Made by a program: the position numbers and the translations under genes. Below, piece by piece: positions 39,838 to 49,082 of a stretch of DNA of 64,000 nt; position 1 is the first letter of the stretch; each line of letters opens with the position of its first letter. Under the pieces are notes generated by a model. It did no database searches. It was not told the origin of the DNA and saw nothing but the letters and a program-made list of their open reading frames with translations. Origin of the DNA: CAWDYA01 sp963806495 (GTDB taxonomy: Bacteria > Acidobacteriota > Polarisedimenticolia > JACPZX01 > DASXTC01). Where the stretch lies: NCBI GenBank assembly GCA_963806495.1, contig CAWDYA010000005.1:254614-318613 (forward strand). The letters are read 5' to 3'.

Positions 39838-40317
39838 ATGCACGGCGACGGCGACGCGTTCGTGAACTTCAGGCTCGGCCGCGAAGGGTTCGGCATCCCG
39901 CTGGCGCAGGTGCGCGAGATCGCCCGGGTCGGAAAGATCGCCGAGGTGCCGATGGCCCCGGCGGCCATCCGCGGGCTGGCGAACCTGCGAGGCCGCGTCG
40001 TGACGCTCATCGACGTCTCCCGCCTTTTCTCGCTGCCGCTGCCGGAGGCGCTCGGGCCCCACGATCGGCTCGCCCTCGTGCTGGCCTCCCCTTTCGAGCA
40101 CCTGGCTCTTTTCGTCCATGCGCCCGTCGAGATCGCGCATGCGTCGCAGGCGCGCGCGGCTCTGCGAACCGCCGCGATGACGGCGTCCGGCGACGGCTCG
40201 TCCGCCGGCCTCGTGGCTCCCCGCCCCGGCGCGGCCCTGCTCAACATGGTCTCGGCGGCCGACCTCGTGGCCCGATGCGAGGCCCGGGTGATCGAAGGAT
40301 TCCGGAAGAAGATCTGA
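39838..40317 (+). CDS. cheW: chemotaxis coupling protein CheW
   Basis: 159 residues with one CheW SH3-like domain: 'FGIPLAQVREIARVGKIAEV' and 'AIRGLANLRGRVVTLIDVSR', the receptor and CheA interface. A slightly longer C-terminal region than usual. Seven bases after the receptor gene and twelve before cheY. Confidence 0.92.
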   Translation: MHGDGDAFVNFRLGREGFGIPLAQVREIARVGKIAEVPMAPAAIRGLANLRGRVVTLIDVSRLFSLPLPEALGPHDRLALVLASPFEHLALFVHAPVEIAHASQARAALRTAAMTASGDGSSAGLVAPRPGAALLNMVSAADLVARCEARVIEGFRKKI

Positions 40318-40329
40318 GGAGATGCCCTG

Positions 40330-40707
40330 ATGACGGAAAATCCCCTGACGGTCCTGATCGTTGACGACGCCGTCTTCATGCGCTCGATGATCCGGGACAT
40401 CCTGGTCAACACGGGCCGGTTCACCGTCGTGGGCGAGGCGGCCAACGGCCGTGAGGCGGTGGAGAGGTACCTCGAGACACGGCCGGCGCTGGTCACCATG
40501 GACATCGTGATGCCGGAGATGGACGGGATCGAGGCCACGCGCCGGATTCTGACCGAAGATCCCGCCGCCCGGATCGTGATGTGCAGCGCGCTGGGCCAGG
40601 AGGCGCTGGTCGTGGAGTCGATCTCCGCCGGCGCACGCGACTTCATCGTCAAGCCGTTCACCCCCGAGAAGGTCCTGCGCGTCGTCGAGAACCTGCTGCG
40701 CGGCTAG
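40330..40707 (+). CDS. cheY: CheY-like response regulator
   Basis: Single receiver domain of 125 residues: acidic pocket 'VDDAVFMRS', phosphoacceptor Asp in 'TMDIVMPEMDG', Ser in 'MCSALGQE' at the Thr/Ser switch position, and Lys in 'FIVKPFTPEK'. All catalytic residues are present. With CheA next door it is the expected motor output. Confidence 0.93.
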   Translation: MTENPLTVLIVDDAVFMRSMIRDILVNTGRFTVVGEAANGREAVERYLETRPALVTMDIVMPEMDGIEATRRILTEDPAARIVMCSALGQEALVVESISAGARDFIVKPFTPEKVLRVVENLLRG

Positions 40708-40740
40708 AAAGGCATCCGGGGATCCTCTGGGGCCGTGCCC

Positions 40741-42701
40741 ATGGACATGACCAGGTATCTGGAGCTGTTCGTCGCCGAGGCCGGCGAGCACATCGAGGCC
40801 GCCGGCAACGATCTGGCCCATCTGTCCGAGGGGCTTCGCCCGGCCGAGGCGATCAACTCCCTCTTCCGGCACTTCCACTCGATCAAGGGAATGGCCGCCA
40901 CCATGGGATTCGCCGAGCTGTCGCGGCTGAGCCACGCGGTGGAGGACGTGGTGGACGGGCTGCGCAGGAACGGCGCCACCCTGCCCGCCGGGCTCCCGGA
41001 TCTCCTGATGGAGGCGCTCGACGCGACCACGGGAATGGTCGGCGAGGCCGCCGCGTCGTCCGGAGGCGAGCCGCGATTCAGCGACCCGGGCGAGCTGATC
41101 GGCAGGCTCCGCGCCCATGCGCCCCCCCGTGCGACATCCTCCCCCACCCCCGCGACGCGATCGACGGCCCCGCCCGCCCCCGTCGCCGCGCCCCCGCCCG
41201 GCCGGAGACCACAGCCCCACCGGTGGCCGGAGCGGCGATACGCCGCCGGCGATGCCTGCTGGTCATCGACCGGCGGGCCGAGTTCCCCGGGGCGCGCGCC
41301 GCCATGGCGCTGTCACGCCTCAGGGCGATCGGAAGGGTCCTCTCGACCGAACCGGCCGAGAGCGAGATGCTCGGAGCCGGGTTCGACGGCGAGCTGCTGG
41401 TGGATCTCGAGACGAGCGTCGCCGACACGAGCGTGCGTCGCGCGCTCGGCGACATCCTCGACCTGTGCCGGATCGAATTCCTGGAGGAGAAGGAGCCCGA
41501 AGCCGCTCCCGTGCCCGCCGCCGGCCCCACCATCCGGATTGCCGCCTCGCGGCTCGATCTGTTTCTCGACGCGCTGGCGGAGCTGATCGTCCGGCGGGGC
41601 GCGCTCGCCGAGGCGCTCCGCACCGGCGACGCCTCCGCAGCCACCGAGACGCTCGACAAGCTCGACGAGGCGATCCTGAGGCTGCGCGAGGAGGTGATGC
41701 TGATCCGGCTGCTTCCGTTCGAGCACATCGCTCCCCGGCTCGGCCTCGCGGTGCGCGACCTGGCCCGACGCACCGGCAAGCCGGTGAGCCTCGTCATCGA
41801 GGGGGGCGATGTCTCCCTCGACCGTTCCGTGCTCGAGGAGATCATCGATCCGCTGAACCACATCCTGCGCAACGCCGTGGATCACGGCATCGAGAGCCCC
41901 GCTGACCGCGTGGCCCTGGGCAAGCCCGAGGAAGGGTCGGTCCGGATCGAGGTCGCGCGTTCCGGCGACACGGTCACGATCGCCGTCGCTGACGACGGGC
42001 GCGGCATGGACGCCGAGACGATCCGGCAGACCGCTCTCGCGGGCGGGTTCGCGGACCGCGAGCGCCTCGCGGCGATGGACGACGGCGCGGTGCTGATGCT
42101 GACCACGATCCCCGGGTTCTCCACCGCCCGCAATGTCACGGACATCTCCGGTCGCGGCGTGGGGATGGACATCGTCCGGACACGCATCGAAGCGTTGCAC
42201 GGCCACATGACGATCCACTCGACGCCCGGCCGGGGGACACGCATCGCGATGGTGCTCCCCCTGAGCGTCGCCGTCATCGACGCCTTCCTCGTCCGGGCCG
42301 GCGCGTCGGTTTTCGCCGTGCCCGCGCGCTCCGTCGCGCGCGTCGATCTCGTGGATGCGGGACGCATCCGGTCGACATTGTCCGGCTGCTTCCTCGCTCC
42401 GGAAGCCGGAGCCGACGGGGACGACACCGGCGAAGCGCCCGCCCGCCTGATCAGCCTGAGCGAATCGCTCGGCGCACCGGCCGGAAGCCCGTCCGACCCG
42501 CAGGTCTGCCTGCTCGCCTACCAGGTCAACGGCACGCGCGGGACGCTGGTGGTGGATCGCGTGCTGGACCGGCGCGAGCTGGTGGTGCGGCCGCTCGGGC
42601 CTCCCCTCGAGCGGCTGCGCAAGTACTCGGGCGCGGCCCTTCTCGACGATGGGGGTGTGGCGCTGGTGCTCGACCTGGGAAACATCGAGGCGGCCGCGTG
42701 A
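40741..42701 (+). CDS. cheA: chemotaxis histidine kinase CheA, with a one-base frameshift
   Basis: From ATG 40741 (a GTG two codons earlier is possible). The N-terminal Hpt domain has the phosphorylated His in 'FRHFHSIKGMAATMG'. After a Pro/Ala-rich linker the frame changes between about 41100 and 41260, consistent with one base missing in the C-rich tract that includes seven Cs at 41122-41128. Then come a receiver-like or P2-like segment, the dimerisation helices, the ATPase domain ('HILRNAVDHGIE', 'VADDGRGMD', 'GRGVGMDIVRTRIEAL') and a CheW-like domain to the stop. Corrected length is about 653 residues. Confidence 0.9.
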
Positions 42702-43306
42702 GCCGGAGCCACCCGACACGCGCCGCCTTCCGGCTCGAGACGATCGGAACGCTGGCCACCGCGGGTGCCCGGGCGGCGGCCGAGGCGCTGTCACGCCTTG
42801 CGGGCGCGAACGCACCCGCCGGCGAGGGGACGGCGGCCCTCAGACCGCTCATCGAGGTGGCCGCACTCCTCGGCGGCGACGACGAGCCGGTCGTGGCGGT
42901 GCACTGCGCGGTCCGCTCGACCCCGGGAGCCCATCTCGTCGTGGCGTTCACCCCCGAGGCGGCGCGCCGGCTGCCGGGCCGGCTCGATCCCGCTTCCTCC
43001 CGCAGGGAACCCGGCAGACAGCGGTCGATCCTGCTCGAGGCGGGCAACATCCTCACCGGGGCCTTCCTCAGCGCCATCGCCAGCCGTCGGGCCGGCCTGC
43101 TCACGACGCCTCCGACGCTGGCCACCGACATGGCCGGCGCGCTGCTGGACGGCCCGCTGGTCGACATCGCCGAAGGGCGGGATCGGGCGCTGGTGCTCGA
43201 AGCCCCGCTCTACCTGGATGAAGGGCCCGATCGGGAGCCGATCGGGCGCATCCTCCTCCTGCTCCCGCCCGACACTCCCGCCGGGCTGATGGAGCGCGGC
43301 TCGTGA
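42698..43306 (+). CDS. CheC/CheX-family CheY-P phosphatase-like protein
   Basis: 202 residues from GTG 42698 (GTGA overlap with the cheA stop). CheC proteins have two Glu-x2-Asn active sites. Here the second is intact ('LLEAGNILTGAFLSAIA') but the first aligns with 'LETIGTLATAG', where Glu and Asn are both Thr. One working site is enough for phosphatase activity in CheX-like enzymes. It is followed by cheD, its usual partner. Confidence 0.82.
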   Translation: MSRSHPTRAAFRLETIGTLATAGARAAAEALSRLAGANAPAGEGTAALRPLIEVAALLGGDDEPVVAVHCAVRSTPGAHLVVAFTPEAARRLPGRLDPASSRREPGRQRSILLEAGNILTGAFLSAIASRRAGLLTTPPTLATDMAGALLDGPLVDIAEGRDRALVLEAPLYLDEGPDREPIGRILLLLPPDTPAGLMERGS

Positions 43307-43800
43307 CACCGGCGGGCTGCGAGATGGTGCGCATGGGAGAGCTCGTCGTCCGTTCGGCACGCGAGGCGCCGCGCGGCCTGGCAATCCGGGGTCTGGGGAG
43401 CTGCGTGGCGGTTTTCATCCACGAGCCGGCCATCCGGCTCGGCGGCCTCGCCCATGTCATGCTGCCCGAGCCGGCCCCGCGCTCCCCCCTCACCGCACCC
43501 GGGGCGTTCGCCGCCACCGCGGTGGCCGCTCTCGTGGATGCGCTGCTCTCGCGCGGCGGGCGGCGGGAGAGCCTCGTGGCGCGCGTGACCGGCGGGGCCG
43601 AGCTGTTTCCCTCGGGCGCGCGCGGTGTCGAGCCGCTCGGCAAGAGAAACGCGCGCGCGGCACTGCGCGCCCTGTCCGATCAGGCCGTCGTAGTGGCCGG
43701 TCTGGACATCGGGGGCGCGCAGGGCCGAACACTGCACGCCGACGTCGACACCGGCCGGATACGGGTGCGCACTCTCGACCGGCCCGTGTTCGAGCTGTGA
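43303..43800 (+). CDS. cheD: chemoreceptor glutamine deamidase CheD
   Basis: 165 residues from GTG 43303 (GTGA overlap). The catalytic Cys is in 'GLGSCVAVF' and His in 'GGLAHVMLPEP'. The position six before the Cys, a Thr in the Thermotoga enzyme as I remember it, is Ile here, so full deamidase activity is not certain. CheD is also a binding partner of CheC. Converges on trxA with one base between stops. Confidence 0.88.
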   Translation: MTPAGCEMVRMGELVVRSAREAPRGLAIRGLGSCVAVFIHEPAIRLGGLAHVMLPEPAPRSPLTAPGAFAATAVAALVDALLSRGGRRESLVARVTGGAELFPSGARGVEPLGKRNARAALRALSDQAVVVAGLDIGGAQGRTLHADVDTGRIRVRTLDRPVFEL

Positions 43801-43801
43801 C

Positions 43802-44131
43802 TCAGGCGTGCCGGGAGATCATCGAGGCGATCACGTCCTTCGACTGGGCGCCGACGATCTGGTCGACCGGCTTTCCGTTCTTGAAGAGGATGAGCGTGGG
43901 GATACTCTGTATCCCGTACTGGGCGGCTGTCGCGGGATTCTGATCCACGTCGAGCTTGCCGATGCGCGCCTTGCCCTTCAGCTCGCCCGCCAGCTTCTCG
44001 AGGATCGGGGCCACGATGCGGCACGGAGCGCACCAGGTCGCCCAGAAATCGACCAGGATCGGCCCCGCGTCCGCTTTGCCGATCTCGCCTTCGAAGTTTC
44101 CGTCGCTCAGCACGACGAGGTTCTCGTTCAT
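43802..44131 (-). CDS. trxA: thioredoxin
   Basis: 109 residues, classical thioredoxin: active site 'FWATWCAPCRIVAP', the cis-Pro loop 'SIPTLILFKNGK' and 'DVDQNPATAAQYGI'. No signal peptide, so cytosolic. Monocistronic, with its own promoter. Confidence 0.96.
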   Translation of the reverse strand: MNENLVVLSDGNFEGEIGKADAGPILVDFWATWCAPCRIVAPILEKLAGELKGKARIGKLDVDQNPATAAQYGIQSIPTLILFKNGKPVDQIVGAQSKDVIASMISRHA

Positions 44132-44185
44132 CGGGATGACTCCGTATCAGGGGGGTTACCAGGTCGGAACGGATTCGTGACTGAC

Positions 44186-44214
44186 AGTATACTTCGCGGC
44201 AGAGATGATGTCGA
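44186..44214 (-). promoter_or_regulatory. sigma70 promoter of trxA
   Basis: TCGACA (44209-44214), 17 bases, TATACT (44186-44191) on the minus strand, 55 bases before the ATG. The -10 is part of the palindrome AGTATACT, so the same bases also read TATACT on the plus strand, 11 bases before rsmA; the plus strand lacks a matching -35. Confidence 0.6.
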
Positions 44215-45068
44215 AGCGAGGAGCGCCACCGGGATCACGCGGCCGTCACGGCGGAACGCCCCGCCGGACCTCGCGCCGCCGCCGCGCGCTCGGCCAGCAC
44301 TTCCTCGCGAGCCACACGGCGATCGCGAAGATCATCGACGCGTTCGACCCGGTCGCGGGCGAGACGGTCGTCGAGATCGGCCCCGGGCGCGGCGCGCTGA
44401 CCGCTCCGCTGCTCGAGAGCGGCGCGCGTGTTGTGGCGGTCGAGCTCGACGAGGCCCTCGCGCAGAGTCTGTCCTGCAGATACGGCGCTCATCCGCGGTT
44501 CACCCTGGTGCACGCGGACATCCTGAGATGTGATCTCGCCGGGCTGTGCGGCGGCGAGCCGGCCCGCGTGCTGGCCAATCTCCCCTACTCGATCACCGGT
44601 GAAGTGCTGATCCGGCTGTTCGCCGCGGCGGACCGGTTCACCTCGCTGATGCTGATGCTCCAGCGCGAGGTGGTCGACCGGATCGTCGCGGCTCCCGGAG
44701 GGCGGGTCTACGGTTCGCTGTCGGTCCTCGCGCAGTACTTCACCGAGCCGCGCATCGTGCTCACCCTGCCGCCGGGAGCCTTCGATCCGCCGCCGGCGGT
44801 GACTTCGGCGGTGGTCTCGATGCCGGTGCGGCGGTCGCGCGAGCTGGCAGGCGCCGCCGAGACGTCCTATCCCGTGTTCATCCGATCGCTGTTCGCCCAC
44901 CGGAGGCGCACCCTCCTCAACAATCTCAGGGCGGCCGGGGTCGCGCCCGGGGGCGACGCCACGGCGCTGGCCGGGCTCCTCGAGCGGACCGGCATCGACC
45001 CGGTGCGCCGGCCCGAGACGCTGGCCCGGGAGGAGTTCCTGCGTCTCTGGCGCGCTCTCCACGGCTGA
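44205..45068 (+). CDS. rsmA: 16S rRNA (adenine1518-N6/adenine1519-N6)-dimethyltransferase
   Basis: KsgA-type SAM-dependent methyltransferase, 287 residues. 'ALGQHFLASHTAIAKI' is the N-terminal signature, 'VVEIGPGRGALTAPLL' the SAM motif I, and 'VLANLPYSITGEVLIRL' the catalytic NLPY motif. The first 25 residues are an Arg-rich extension not usual for the family. Two ATGs are adjacent (44205 and 44208). A TATACT box 11 bases upstream would give a very short leader. Confidence 0.95.
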   Translation: MMSKRGAPPGSRGRHGGTPRRTSRRRRALGQHFLASHTAIAKIIDAFDPVAGETVVEIGPGRGALTAPLLESGARVVAVELDEALAQSLSCRYGAHPRFTLVHADILRCDLAGLCGGEPARVLANLPYSITGEVLIRLFAAADRFTSLMLMLQREVVDRIVAAPGGRVYGSLSVLAQYFTEPRIVLTLPPGAFDPPPAVTSAVVSMPVRRSRELAGAAETSYPVFIRSLFAHRRRTLLNNLRAAGVAPGGDATALAGLLERTGIDPVRRPETLAREEFLRLWRALHG

Positions 45069-45071
45069 AGC

Positions 45072-45080
45072 TGGTATAAT
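45072..45080 (+). promoter_or_regulatory. extended -10 promoter of rnj
   Basis: TGGTATAAT: a TGn extension directly before a perfect TATAAT (45075-45080), four bases after the rsmA stop, with no -35 match. Start of transcription near 45087. Confidence 0.6.
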
Positions 45081-45129
45081 GCGGACCGCCTCGCGGTCCC
45101 GCGCCCCTTTTCCCTGGCTGATGCCTCGT

Positions 45130-46791
45130 ATGAAACCGGTGTCTTCCGTCCAGATCATCCCGCTCGGCGGCGTGGGCGAGTTCGGCATGAACATGCTCGC
45201 CCTGCGTTACGAGGGGTCGATCCTCGTCATCGACGCCGGGCTGATGTTCCCGGACGACGGCTTCCTCGGCGTGGACATCGTCGTGCCCGACATGACCTAT
45301 CTGTCGGACGAGCCGGATTCGGTCGTCGGCGTGATCCTGACGCACGGCCACGAGGACCACATCGGAGCCCTCCCCCACCTGCTGCAGAAGGCGCCGGTGC
45401 CGGTGTACGGAACGCGTCTGACACTCGGCCTCGCCAGACAGCGTCTCACCGAGTACGGGATGGAGCACGAGGCCGACCTTCGCACCATCACGCCGCACCA
45501 GAAGGAGCGTATCGGGCCGTTCTCGGTGGAGTTCATCCAGGTCACCCACTCGATCCCCGACTCGATCGCCCTGGCGATCGGGACACCGGTCGGCACCATC
45601 GTCCACACGGCCGACTGGAAGATCGACCAGAGTCCCATCGATGGGCGGCTGTTCGATTTCAGGCGCTTCTCCGAGCTCGGCGACGAGGGCGTGCTCGCGC
45701 TGCTGTCCGACAGCACCAACGCGGCGCGCAAGGGGTTCACGCCGTCGGAGCGGGACGTGGGCCGGGCGCTCGAGCCGATCATCAAGAGCGCCACCGGACG
45801 CGTGATCGTGACCACCTTCGCGAGCAACATCCATCGCCTGCAGCAGGTAGCCGACATCTCCGCCCGGTGCGGCCGCAAGGTGGCCTTCGTGGGCCGGAGC
45901 GTCTCGACCAACGTGAAGGTCTCCGAGCAGCTCGGTTACATGACGCTGCCGGCGGGCGTGTCGATCGACGCGCGGGACATCGCGAAGTACCCGCCCGACA
46001 AGGTGACGCTCATCGCCAGCGGCAGCCAGGGCGAGCCGATGTCGGCCCTGTCGCGCATCGCGCTCAACGATCACCGCGATGTCCGGCTCGACCGCAACGA
46101 CCTGGTGGTGCTCTCGGCCCGGCGCATCCCGGGCAACGAGCGGTCGATCACGCGGCTGATCAACCACCTGTGCCGCCGCGGCGCGCACGTCATGCTCGAT
46201 GACACCCCGGGGGTGCACGTTTCCGGCCATGCGTCGCGCGAGGAGCTCGAGATCATGCTGGCCCTGACCCGGCCGAAGTTCTTCATCCCCGTGCACGGCG
46301 ACTACCAGCACCTGTCGCAGCACGCGCAGCTCGCAATCGACGCGGGCGTGCCGGCGGAGAACGTGACCGTGATCGAGACGGGGGACATCCTCGAGCTGAC
46401 GGCGGACGAGGCCCGTGTGGCGGGCAAGGCGCCCGTCGGGTCGGTCTTCATCGACGGAACCCTCGAGGAGGTCGACCAGGTGGTGATCCGCGACCGGCAG
46501 CATCTCGCCGAGGACGGCATCGTCATCCCGGTGGTGGCCATCAACAAGCGCTCCGGCGCGATCGAGCAGCAGCCGGAGATCATCAGCCGCGGGTTCGTCT
46601 GGGTCGACAACGCGGAGGCGCTGTTCGACGAGGCCAGGCAGATCGTCGTCAATGCGATCGACTCCTGCAGCATCGAGGAGCGGAGCGACTGGGGCATCAT
46701 CAAGACCCGGGTCCACGCCGAGCTGAAGCGATTCCTGAGGAAGCGGACCCAGCGACGCCCCATGATTATCCCGGTCATTCTGGAGGTTTGA
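45130..46791 (+). CDS. rnj: ribonuclease J
   Basis: Metallo-beta-lactamase/beta-CASP RNase with 5'-3' exo- and endonuclease activity in RNA maturation and decay. 553 residues: 'IIPLGGVGEFGMNMLAL', the zinc motif 'LTHGHEDHIGALPH', the beta-CASP block 'LLSDSTNA' and 'TTFASNIHRLQQ', and 'PVHGDYQHL'. C-terminal KH-like domain present. I chose ATG 45130 (MKPVSS) because it abuts the conserved region and because an ATG at 45079 lies inside the -10 box; ATG 45121 is the alternative. Neither has a clear ribosome site. Confidence 0.94.
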   Translation: MKPVSSVQIIPLGGVGEFGMNMLALRYEGSILVIDAGLMFPDDGFLGVDIVVPDMTYLSDEPDSVVGVILTHGHEDHIGALPHLLQKAPVPVYGTRLTLGLARQRLTEYGMEHEADLRTITPHQKERIGPFSVEFIQVTHSIPDSIALAIGTPVGTIVHTADWKIDQSPIDGRLFDFRRFSELGDEGVLALLSDSTNAARKGFTPSERDVGRALEPIIKSATGRVIVTTFASNIHRLQQVADISARCGRKVAFVGRSVSTNVKVSEQLGYMTLPAGVSIDARDIAKYPPDKVTLIASGSQGEPMSALSRIALNDHRDVRLDRNDLVVLSARRIPGNERSITRLINHLCRRGAHVMLDDTPGVHVSGHASREELEIMLALTRPKFFIPVHGDYQHLSQHAQLAIDAGVPAENVTVIETGDILELTADEARVAGKAPVGSVFIDGTLEEVDQVVIRDRQHLAEDGIVIPVVAINKRSGAIEQQPEIISRGFVWVDNAEALFDEARQIVVNAIDSCSIEERSDWGIIKTRVHAELKRFLRKRTQRRPMIIPVILEV

Positions 46792-49082
46792 TGAAGTTCC
46801 TGCGCAAGTTCCGGATCCTTCCCCGCTTCGACGAGCTCGTCGGCCTGTTCATGCTCTTCTCGGCCGTTCTGCTCGCGATGGCGTTTCTCTCGTACAGCCC
46901 GAGCGATGTCTCCCTGCTGACGCGCGACTCGGCCGCAACCGTGTCGCACAACCTGGTGGGGCGATTCGGGGCGAGTGTGGCGGATCTGTGCTTCCAGCTC
47001 TTCGGACTCGCCTCCTACTTCCTGCTCGTCCCCCTGGCGGCGGGCGGATGGCGGCGCGTCTGGGGGCGCGAAAGTCCGGGGCTCGGCGCGGGGCTGTTCG
47101 GATACGGCGGCATCTTCGCGGGCCTGCTCTCGGTCCTGACACTGCTGCTCGGCGACGTGCACGTCGGCGGCGATGTCGTGATGGCGGGCGGCGCGATGGG
47201 CGGCTTCGTGGCCGGCGGGCTGGTGGCGTATCTCAACACCGCGGGCGCCTTCGTCATCTCGCTCGCCTTCATGGCGCTGGGAGCCACCATCGCCACACGG
47301 ATCTCGTTCGGCGCCCTCATGCAGGCGACCTGGAAGATCATGATGCGCTCCGCGCGCCGCCTGCGCACCGCCTTCACGCACTGGCGGGAGACCCGCCGGA
47401 AGAAGCGGCTGCGCCAGCAGATCATCCGCAAGCACGCCCGGCGCGAGAAGGAGGGCAAGGCGAAGGCGGCCGCCGCCGTCCTGTCGCCCGTCGAGGAGAT
47501 CGACGAGGAGCCCGCGCCGCCACCGCGGCCGGCCCGGCACGCCGCCCCCGCCATGGTGAGACCCCGACCGGCCGAGAAGGCGGCGCGTGACGGACAGCCC
47601 AGGCTCCCGCTGGCGGCCCCGACACACGACTTCGTCCTGCCCCCGCTCACGCTGCTGCAGTCGTCGAAGGGGGCCACCGCCGTCGACGATCAGGAGCTCT
47701 ACGCAAAGGCCAAGGTGCTCACCGAGAAGTGCCGCGAGTTCGGCGTGTCCGGCTCGGTCGTGGAGATCCATCCAGGGCCTGTCGTCACCACCTTCGAGTT
47801 CAAGCCCGAGGCCGGGATCAAGTACAGCAAGATCACCGGCCTCGTGGACGACCTCTGCCTCGCGCTTCAGGCCGAGTCGGTCCGGATCGACCGGATCTCC
47901 GGCAAGTCGACCGTCGGGATCGAGGTTCCCAACAAGATCCGGGAGACGATCTTCCTGCGCGAGCTGCTCGAGTCGGATCGGTTCGTCAAGAGCCAGTCGA
48001 AGCTGTCGCTCGCCGTGGGCAAGAGGATCGACGGCGAGGTGTACATCGCCGATCTGGCGCGAATGCCGCACCTGCTGATCGCCGGCGCGACCGGCGCCGG
48101 CAAGTCGGTCTGTCTCAACGCGCTGATCGCCAGCATGCTCTACCGGTCCACGCCCGACGAGGTGAAGTTCATCTTCATCGACACCAAGAGGCTGGAGCTG
48201 GGGATCTACGACGAGATCCCGCACCTGCTCACGCCGGTGGTGACCAACCCCAAGAAGGCGGCCAACGCGCTGAGATGGGCCTGCCTGGAGATGGAGCGGC
48301 GCTACAAGATGCTCGCCGACTACGGGGTGCGCAGCATCGACCAGTTCAACACCCTGATCCGCGGCGGCCGGGGCCGGGAGCGCAACCCGGACGCCACGCC
48401 CGAGGAGCTCAAGCCTATCCCCTACATCGTCGTCGTGATCGACGAGCTGGCCGACCTGATGATCACCTCGGCCGCCGACGTCGAGGAAGGGATCACGCGG
48501 CTGGCCCAGATGGCCCGGGCGGTCGGCATCCACCTGATCCTCTCCACCCAGCGTCCCTCGGTGGACGTCATCACGGGCGTGATCAAGGCGAACTTTCCGT
48601 CACGTATCGCCTTCCGCGTCTCCTCCAAGGTCGACAGCCGCACCATCCTGGACGGCAACGGCGCCGAGCAGCTTCTGGGCAACGGCGACATGCTGTTCAT
48701 GCCTCCGGGCACCTCCCGCCTGCTGAGGCTTCACGGCTCGTACATGAGCGAGGTGGAATCGGCCGCCCTGGTGCAGTACCTCAAGAAGGCGGCGAGCCCC
48801 GTGTACGACGACTCGGTGACGCGCGACACCTCGAAGGAGCGGCCGGGATACGAGGCGGAGGAGGACGCGATGTTCCCCGAGGCGGTGCGCTGCGTTCTGG
48901 AGACCGGCGTGGCCTCCACATCCCACCTCCAGCGCCGTCTGCGGCTGGGCTACGCGCGCGCCGCGCGGCTGGTGGACATGATGGAAGCCCGCGGCATCGT
49001 CGGCCCGCCCGACGGGAGCAAGCAGCGCGAGATCCTGGTTCAGCGCGACTATCTTCGGACGATGGAGGAGGCGCAGAGCTGA
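46791..49082 (+). CDS. ftsK: DNA translocase FtsK/SpoIIIE
   Basis: 763 residues. Four transmembrane segments in the first 170 residues ('LFMLFSAVLLAMAFLSY' and following), a short Lys/Arg- and Pro-rich linker, then the alpha-beta motor with Walker A 'LIAGATGAGKSVCLNALIA' and Walker B 'IVVVIDELADLM', and a C-terminal winged-helix gamma domain ('RRLRLGYARAARLVDMMEAR'). It pumps chromosome ends to dif at the septum. ATG forms TGATG with the rnj stop, GGAGG just upstream. The linker is short compared with Escherichia coli FtsK. Confidence 0.96.
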   Translation: MKFLRKFRILPRFDELVGLFMLFSAVLLAMAFLSYSPSDVSLLTRDSAATVSHNLVGRFGASVADLCFQLFGLASYFLLVPLAAGGWRRVWGRESPGLGAGLFGYGGIFAGLLSVLTLLLGDVHVGGDVVMAGGAMGGFVAGGLVAYLNTAGAFVISLAFMALGATIATRISFGALMQATWKIMMRSARRLRTAFTHWRETRRKKRLRQQIIRKHARREKEGKAKAAAAVLSPVEEIDEEPAPPPRPARHAAPAMVRPRPAEKAARDGQPRLPLAAPTHDFVLPPLTLLQSSKGATAVDDQELYAKAKVLTEKCREFGVSGSVVEIHPGPVVTTFEFKPEAGIKYSKITGLVDDLCLALQAESVRIDRISGKSTVGIEVPNKIRETIFLRELLESDRFVKSQSKLSLAVGKRIDGEVYIADLARMPHLLIAGATGAGKSVCLNALIASMLYRSTPDEVKFIFIDTKRLELGIYDEIPHLLTPVVTNPKKAANALRWACLEMERRYKMLADYGVRSIDQFNTLIRGGRGRERNPDATPEELKPIPYIVVVIDELADLMITSAADVEEGITRLAQMARAVGIHLILSTQRPSVDVITGVIKANFPSRIAFRVSSKVDSRTILDGNGAEQLLGNGDMLFMPPGTSRLLRLHGSYMSEVESAALVQYLKKAASPVYDDSVTRDTSKERPGYEAEEDAMFPEAVRCVLETGVASTSHLQRRLRLGYARAARLVDMMEARGIVGPPDGSKQREILVQRDYLRTMEEAQS

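Noticed and set aside
45079..45129. ATG at 45079 as the RNase J start
   Set aside because: It lies within the TATAATG of the promoter, upstream of the transcription start, and adds residues not found in the family.
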